Positions 59,022-64,000 of a DNA stretch of 64,000 bases are shown piece by piece (position 1 is the first letter of the stretch; the number at the start of each line of letters is the position of its first letter). Source of the stretch: Phlyctochytrium arcticum (Eukaryota; Chytridiomycota; Chytridiomycetes; Chytridiales; Chytridiaceae); assembly GCA_025602905.1 (NCBI GenBank), contig JAHLKI010000023.1, forward strand, positions 370,576-434,575. Reading direction: 5' to 3'. The position numbers and the translations under genes are program-made. The notes under the pieces were generated by a model. That model saw nothing but the letters and a program-made list of their open reading frames with translations. It was not told where the DNA came from and searched no databases.

Positions 59022-59370
59022 ATGTCGCTAAAAGGATATGCTGCTCCACTTAGAGGCGAAAGTGAAGAAGAAGTGACCGAAGCATTAAAGAAGTGCCTTG
59101 GCAAGGGTCGACGAGAAGGAAGGAAAATCTCAATAATGAACGGATCAAGGCGCGCATTTTCAACAAATCGTCAAAAGGGAACTCGGTGATAGTGGAATCA
59201 AACATTTTTATTCACAAGTAGCCAGACCGCAAAGTAATGCGTACGTTGAGAGAAGAGGAGGCGATATTAAACGTCAGTTAGACCAAATCATGGGGTCAAA
59301 TAATGATAAAAAATGGGTTAATAATCTTCAGACAGTTAAGGGTTTCTCCAAACGAAATGGAGCGGGGTGA
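59022..59370 (+). pseudogene. integrase catalytic core, frameshifted relic
   Basis: From the ATG at 59022 one frame gives SLKGYAAPLRGESEEEV and KKCLGKG. Near 59140 the frame shifts, and another reads TDQGAHFQQIVKREL, ARPQSNAYVERRGGDIKRQ and KKWVNNLQTVKGF before a TGA at 59368. The second and third catalytic acids (D in TDQG, E in YVERR) are visible, but the first D is missing upstream. It is the core of an rve integrase, decayed and 5'-truncated. It lies after a chromodomain tail on the same strand, so at least two integrase copies contributed. Confidence 0.65.
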
Positions 59371-59410
59371 TGAAAATATTTCGGCAGAAGCAAAAGCACG
59401 ATTTATGGGG

Positions 59411-59501
59411 GATAGGGGGTTATCTCGATAATCCTAATGTTCCTGATAATCCTAGATTATCGAGATTATCAAGATTATCAAGATTATCGATTTGACCCCC
59501 C
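59411..59501. repeat. GATTATC iterons, copy 1
   Basis: Repeats of GATTATC(A/G)A spaced about 9-10 bases (59456-59490) are preceded by CGATAATCCTAATGTTCCT and closed by GATTTGACCCCCC. The same layout recurs at 60550-60630 and, more loosely, at 63876-63915. Confidence 0.65.
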
Positions 59502-59525
59502 GTTCTCAAGCCTTGAAACTACCTT

Positions 59526-60395
59526 TCAACATTTTCCCCATTTTGCGCCTTCGCGACAATGCTCATGAAACTTGTCTGGAAAACATGCATTCTTGACAAT
59601 CCACAGTCGATTTCCACGAGTTGACTTTTTGTACTTATCGCAGCATCCTCTTTTCCAGAAATTGTCACATTCTTTGCAGAAATACTGATGAACTTGTACA
59701 AATCCGTCCGTTTCCATCACTGTTTCGTATAGTCTCCAAACCGATTCTTTGGTGATCTTCTTATTGGTGCCTCGTGATTTTGTATGTGTTGACAGATTGA
59801 GAAAGAAAAAGCGTTTGAAATTCTCCTGGCTCTCGTAATGTCCATCCATTTTAAAAGATTTGACAACATTTCGCATGGTGTCTACCAGACTCTCTCTTTC
59901 CTTTTGAAAACGTTCCCTTTTCTTCAGTTCATGTTTACTTGGCGAAGGGTGTGGATTCTCAATCTCTTGTATGGGGTCGGGCACAGGCATTTGTTGAAGT
60001 ACTGGCTGGGTTGAAGGGAGTGGTGCTGGTGTTGGTGCTGGTGTAGGTGTCGGCGGTTTTTTAAACATGTCCGGTGAAACCGAGTCAATGTTTGCCACAA
60101 TATCAAATACTAGGAGTTCCGTTTCATTGTAGAGATGTCTTGCCTCATCCTCTTCTTCTTCGTCAAACTCCAAGGGAATCTTCATAAGTTGGTCAAAAGA
60201 CTTTTGAATTTCGCGAATAGAATCCAAATGTTCGAATATGTACTGTCCGGTTTCATGAATTGGAGCCCATCTTTCGATAATCTCACTCATTGGTTCAGCC
60301 CTTTCACCAATTGCCCAAACAGAATCGTCTATTTTCTTCAAGTTCTTGTACACATTCTCGATGAGATTTGGAGTTTGTAGAGCCGTGCGGTACAT
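59526..60395 (-). CDS. element protein with Pro-rich linker and cysteine-rich C-terminus (289 aa)
   Basis: Helical acidic first half (EFDEEEEDEARHLYNETE), a TPTPAPTPAPLP linker and a basic helical region follow. A C-terminal cysteine/histidine cluster (YFCKECDNFWKRGCCDKYKK, FHEHCREGAKWGKC) probably binds zinc. Intact frame with a good ATG. Iterons lie at both sides. No family recognised; the gene neighbourhood (integrase relic, helix-turn-helix gene) assigns it to a virus-like element. Confidence 0.55.
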   Translation of the reverse strand: MYRTALQTPNLIENVYKNLKKIDDSVWAIGERAEPMSEIIERWAPIHETGQYIFEHLDSIREIQKSFDQLMKIPLEFDEEEEDEARHLYNETELLVFDIVANIDSVSPDMFKKPPTPTPAPTPAPLPSTQPVLQQMPVPDPIQEIENPHPSPSKHELKKRERFQKERESLVDTMRNVVKSFKMDGHYESQENFKRFFFLNLSTHTKSRGTNKKITKESVWRLYETVMETDGFVQVHQYFCKECDNFWKRGCCDKYKKSTRGNRLWIVKNACFPDKFHEHCREGAKWGKC

Positions 60396-60535
60396 TCTGA
60401 ATGGGGGGTTAAAGCAATGATTCTGGTCGTCTTGTTGTTCTTTTGTATCCTGATAAGTCTAGCAAATAACACAAACTTTAAAAATGTCCGACATTATGTC
60501 AGAGTTTGGACTTTGTTTTTACAAAATGTCCCATG

Positions 60536-60853
60536 TCATTTATGGGAGGTGGGGGGTAATATCGATAATCTTAATGTTCCTAATGTTCCTACACGATCGA
60601 GATTATCAAGAATATCGATTTGACCCCCCCTTTTCCTCATAGCCCTTAAAGATATCACTTTTCTGTATTCTTTGGTCTTTCTGTGATTACAGCCTTCATC
60701 CAGAGTAGTTTCGCGATTGTTGAGCATTTTATGAATTGTTGGATAGGACACACCGAGTTTCCTAGCCAATTGTCGAATGCTTCGTGCTTCGACCGTTCGT
60801 TCTTCTCCCAGAAAGGTTACAACTGCTGTATAAATGCTTTTTGACCCAGTCAT
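60536..60853 (-). CDS. helix-turn-helix protein, relative of the one at 36205
   Basis: 105 aa. SIRQLARKLGVSYPTIHKM is the helix-turn-helix shared with the 78-aa protein of the 27-kb element. The last 30 residues are encoded by iteron copy 2, so the natural end may have been lost. It probably binds DNA and could regulate the element through the iterons. Confidence 0.6.
   Translation of the reverse strand: MTGSKSIYTAVVTFLGEERTVEARSIRQLARKLGVSYPTIHKMLNNRETTLDEGCNHRKTKEYRKVISLRAMRKRGGQIDILDNLDRVGTLGTLRLSILPPTSHK
60550..60630. repeat. GATTATC iterons, copy 2
   Basis: TAATATCGATAATC, CTAATGTTCC twice, CGAGATTATCAAGAATATC and GATTTGACCCCCC lie in the same order as at 59411-59501. It overlaps the 3' end of the helix-turn-helix gene. 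Confidence 0.6.
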
Positions 60854-60945
60854 TGCGAGAATATTACAATAATGCTATACTATTTTACTATCTTTTTAAA
60901 TATGAATCAATATTTCATTTGTTGCGTTTGAAAGAGTCATCGTCT

Positions 60946-61095
60946 ACATCGGAATTTCTCGAATTTCGATGTATGTGATTGATTATGACCAATACCGTTT
61001 TGAATGTCGATGTTGCGTTTACATCGGAATTTCTCGAATTTCGATGTATGTGATGGATTATGACCAATACCGTTTTGAATGTCGATGTTGCGTTT
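60946..61095. repeat. two tandem 75-bp units
   Basis: 60946-61020 and 61021-61095 match except at one base (GTGATTGATT versus GTGATGGATT). Each begins ACATCGGAATTTCTCGAA, with an internal TCGAATTTCGA-like palindrome. Function unknown. Confidence 0.8.
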
Positions 61096-62140
61096 AATTG
61101 TTATTTAAAGAAATAAAACTCTTGTTTAAAGAAGGAAAGTTACTAAACATTCAATAACTGACAAGAATGGTTATGATAGTGTCGCGTCTGCCACTGACAG
61201 GTGTCATTCCTGAGCACCACGGATACCACCACATGGTTACCCTTGGCCGTTCGCACAGCATTCCTACATCATTGCTGTGCTTTATGTCTTTCATCATGTA
61301 TCACATAGACCTATGTTTCCTGTATATATTGGGAGCCTTGAGGTGCTCCCGGAACTAAGAGATCCGAGTTTTTTACTCAAGTTCTAGTTTTTTTCGTTCT
61401 AGTTTCTTTAGTGTTAGTCTGTTCTTTTCTTCATTTTTACGTAATCATTCATTCAAATTATATTGCTGTCGCTCATACATCATACAATATTCCACATCAT
61501 TCTGTCTGATCAGTCTCTGTCACTCTCTGGACTCCTGTTCATGTTACCGCGAGGCGCCATTCCATTCGAGTAACAGTCGATACATGCCTTCAATGGCTGA
61601 CCAAAATGTATAGATAGACCTGATAATGAGGTTCTAATGAGTCTCCTGCTTGCGCTGTTGATAGTATATGGCTCCCGAGTCAGGTCAAGGAAGGCAAGAT
61701 GGTGCAATTCGCGCAAGTCTCAAAGACTCCGCTGAGAGTCTCGCCCAGCACACAACTGCCTTTTTCACCGAAATGAACATACCAGCCTTGCTGAGGTAAT
61801 CAGAGTTTTGACGCGCTCCGCCAACTCAACTTGCGAAATCAATATGGACCTGTCAGTGGCCAAAAAATGTAGTAAAGTTGCGCTTAAACCTCTCGAAGTT
61901 CAAGTATGAGTATGCTAGTTTAGAGATGTGACAATTCGGGCGGGAAACTGTAGCCATGACATCAGTTGTGTGCACTTTTTCGACCGCAATTGCCATTTTA
62001 GATGACCCCCCCTTCCAGGACCTGTAACTTGGTTGCACTGCACAGTGAGGTGACGAGAATACTCAGATCCTCCCAACCACCACCTAACCTCGCTCTCTTT
62101 CAATTTTGAAGCATATTCACCGGGACACATCCGAGCAATC
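61096..62140. other. intergenic region without recognised gene
   Basis: Short chance frames only. 61990-62140 precedes the gene at 62141 and presumably contains its promoter; I see no clear TATA box. Confidence 0.35.
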
Positions 62141-62616
62141 ATGGCGGGTAGCCCCCCCAAAAATCAGTCGCCGCTACGACGTGGAGGCAGATTTGTCTCA
62201 CCCAACGGTGCTGCATCATCACGCAAATCAAAAACTCCCGATCGTAAACGAACGGATGCCTTCGCCCCTGGGTGTATCAAGTGTAGGACCAAGAGCAGTC
62301 CACAATTCTATCATCGCGATCTAGCCCTACTCAGTCATATCCAAGCCGAGGGCATCAAATTTCACTTTAACACTGATGCTGGCCACGAGAAGGCCTCGCT
62401 ATGCAAGACTTGCTGGGCTTTTCTGGATCGAAATCATCCACACCCACTTCTCAGATCTACCCAAGAACAACCACAAAATCCGTTTGCCGACGCAGAGATT
62501 ATTTCAGATGTTGGCCGCCAAGATCAAGTAAATGTCGAGTTGAATCTAGAATGTGAGTGGGCCCGTTTATTATGATGGAATCTGTTACCAACAGTATACC
62601 AGCAGCTACCGGTCCC
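62141..62616 (+). pseudogene. 5' half of a host gene broken at a palindrome
   Basis: ATG at 62141 opens a basic protein with a cysteine pair set (CIKCRTKS ... CKTCWAFLDR) that suggests a zinc finger. A donor GTGAGT at 62551 and several acceptors before 62611 lead to a frame ending ATGP at GTCCC (62612-62616), where the palindrome begins. The sequence that would continue this frame, starting GTCCCATTGC, is found inverted at 63505 downward. No family recognised. Confidence 0.55.
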
Positions 62617-62669
62617 TGTGACAGTGCATTGTTCATAAACCGTTGGTTTATGAACAATGCACTGTCACA
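62617..62669. repeat. 53-bp palindrome, family TGNNANNGTGCA, left
   Basis: 25-base arms around GTT; outer bases TGTGACAGTGCA. Preceded by GTCCC. The flank to the right is the inverted host-gene piece. Confidence 0.88.
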
Positions 62670-63505
62670 AGCATTCATTTCATTTTGGTGAAATATCGGT
62701 GCCACGTACATCTTTTTCTTTGCGTCGGAATTGAGAGCCGCCCAGTCGACATACGGTCTGGCCAGGAATGGCATCGGCAGCGCTTGCTGCACAACCCGAT
62801 CATTCTCATCCCGGAATGATTCCCCTTTCGGGTAGAACTTCACGGCCAGGTTGGCTTGCGTGTGACAAGTGGAGAATTTCCCAGAGTTGGCGGAACCAGG
62901 GGTTCCGTGTATAGAAACACGGTTGAAGTCATCCATTTTGATGACAGGGACCACTGTCCCGCTACCCATCTCCCGTGTCAGTTCCTCGTACGCGTTTTCA
63001 TTGGCCATCTTCATTTTTTCTTTAGCGACATCCGGACTGTAGGTTAGGTTGAAGGACGACAGAACCCTGCGACTGCTATCCGAAATCCCTAACGTTGTCG
63101 ACAACACCGCATCTTTCATAAAGTTGATGCTCGGATTAAGAAATGCTGCCTTTTGAATTGTGAGGGAAGCAATCATTCTTCTTTGCCTTTCCGAGAGCGT
63201 TAATTTCCAGTCATTGGCTGAGAATAAGGATTAGAGTGAGATTTTCTGGTAGATGAAGGGTCCCACAATACCTGAAAGATGCAAATCAACTGCTGTCTTT
63301 GTAGCAAGTTGGTCGCAAGTATCAAGGTGTTTGATAAAACCCTCTAAGTCTGTTGAAAAGGGCATTTTACCCTCAAACTCGGAATCTGCGAGCTTCTGAA
63401 CACCGCTGTTGAAATGAAGTTGATCCACAAGTTCAACTGGGAGAGAAGAAGAAGATGTGGTTTGCGTGGATGTCGATTGGAAGGTCTTGTTGACAGCAAT
63501 GGGAC
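62670..63505 (-). pseudogene. inverted 3' part of the host gene at 62141
   Basis: Reading the minus strand from 63505: GTCCC ATTGCTGTC encodes PIAVNKTFQST, then QLHFNSGVQKL and KHLDTCDQLATK. An intron (about 63269-63216) joins to DWKLTLSERQRRMIASL. A further 170 residues include VIKMDDFNRVSIHG and ARPYVDWAALNSD. The frame at GTCCC matches that of the 5' half on the plus strand. The downstream side is cut at AATGCT by the left palindrome. Such multi-copy proteins occur in repeat-rich fungal genomes, but I cannot name the family. Confidence 0.55.
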
Positions 63506-63558
63506 TGTGACAGTGCGTTGTTCATAAACCAACGGTTTATGAACAACGCACTGTCACA
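63506..63558. repeat. 53-bp palindrome, family TGNNANNGTGCA, right
   Basis: 25-base arms around AAC. The arms differ from the left copy at one base in each arm, in a compensating way (GCATTG versus GCGTTG), so pairing stays perfect. GGGAC precedes it and GGGGGG follows, as after the element-2 palindrome, so the DNA to the right is probably element interior. Confidence 0.88.
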
Positions 63559-63658
63559 GGGGGGTTTTACATTAATAAGGAATAAACCATGGTTTACTAT
63601 GATTAGGGCTTTTTGGCATCTTTAGGCTCTCAAAAACACCCATTTTTCGACATTCCCG

Positions 63659-63868
63659 TTACACAGCATACCACAAGATAATCCCTGGTTTACACAGGAT
63701 TAAAAATAATCCTCTCCATAATCCAACAATCGGGTCAACATTCACAAACCGAATCATCTCGCTCCACAATTCATCGACTGAAGCCGCTGCCTTCGGCACT
63801 ACGGGAATTCCAATTCCAATCACAAAAACATAAAACAATCCGTTCGGATTACCCGACCTTACTCCCAT
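63659..63868 (-). CDS. small membrane-type element ORF (69 aa)
   Basis: ATG at 63868 (MGVRSGNPNGLFYVF). A hydrophobic segment, GLFYVFVIGIGIPVV, and a second near the C-terminus suggest two membrane-associated helices. It follows the right palindrome and an iteron-like tract. No family recognised; it may be a chance frame. Confidence 0.35.
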   Translation of the reverse strand: MGVRSGNPNGLFYVFVIGIGIPVVPKAAASVDELWSEMIRFVNVDPIVGLWRGLFLILCKPGIILWYAV

Positions 63869-63875
63869 CTGGAGA

Positions 63876-63915
63876 TCATCAAGAGGATCAAGATCATCAG
63901 TTTTACCCCCTACTT
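63876..63915. repeat. GATCATC/GATCAAG iteron tract
   Basis: AGATCATCAAGAGGATCAAG followed by ATCATCAG and TTTTACCCCC resembles the GATTATC..GATTTGACCCCC tracts at 59.4 and 60.6 kb. This links the right-hand element to that remnant. Confidence 0.4.
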
Positions 63916-64000
63916 CAAAACTCACAAATTGTTTCTAGGTTTTTATGGACTTTGCAGAAATTCCCTAAATTGTAGCATCTTCAGCCCATCTATCAAGACC

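Noticed and set aside
62617..63558. A simple 942-bp transposon bounded by the two palindromes
   Set aside because: Outer flanks share no duplication, whereas GTCCC and GGGAC next to the palindromes fit an inversion, and the interior is a host gene fragment.

Overview
This window is a piece of a fungal nuclear chromosome that has been repeatedly invaded by mobile DNA. The left 19 kb is ordinary gene-dense host sequence with introns of about 50-70 nt (GT..AG). It encodes a secreted LysM/hevein/GH18 chitinase, mitochondrial GatB/PET112, the TRAPP subunit BET5, the DEAD-box helicase DBP10, a CNG/HCN-type channel core and a coiled-coil protein that may be kinetochore-related. Chitinase, BET5, PET112 and DBP10 point to a fungus. 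A CNG-type channel plus crinkler (CRN) genes suggest an early-diverging lineage such as a chytrid, but that is inference.

From about 20 to 51.5 kb lies a crinkler region. A 616-aa crinkler gene (minus strand, exons 51481-50010 and 22898-22404) is split by a 27,048-bp virus-like element at 22920-49967. The element sits inside what was a 58-nt intron and is flanked by the 5-bp duplication GTTAC. It has 1.96-kb terminal inverted repeats (TIRs), and each end is a 65-bp perfect hairpin palindrome. It encodes a double-jelly-roll-type major capsid protein candidate, a penton-like protein, an A32-type packaging ATPase, a primase-superfamily 3 helicase, a retrovirus-type integrase with chromodomain, a tyrosine recombinase, three DNA methyltransferases, a RING protein, an 1800-aa fibre-like protein and a free-standing response-regulator receiver domain. 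No DNA polymerase B or adenain-type protease was recognised. It is best described as an integrated Polinton-like virus with an unusual cargo and unusual termini.

Relatives of this element lie around it. A detached terminus at 20892-21690 has its own palindrome and a homologue of the TIR-encoded protein. A decayed region at 58.8-60.9 kb holds integrase pieces, a related helix-turn-helix gene and GATTATC iterons. Two 53-bp palindromes at 62617 and 63506 flank an inverted piece of a host gene. All the related palindromes begin TGNNANNGTGCA.

At 51790-58784 a complete Ty3/gypsy chromovirus, with 236-bp LTRs identical over the bases compared and a GGTAG duplication, has landed in the chromodomain of another integrase gene. 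The picture is nested insertion: hairpin-ended virus-like elements entering crinkler and other accessory genes, and a retrotransposon entering one of their relics.
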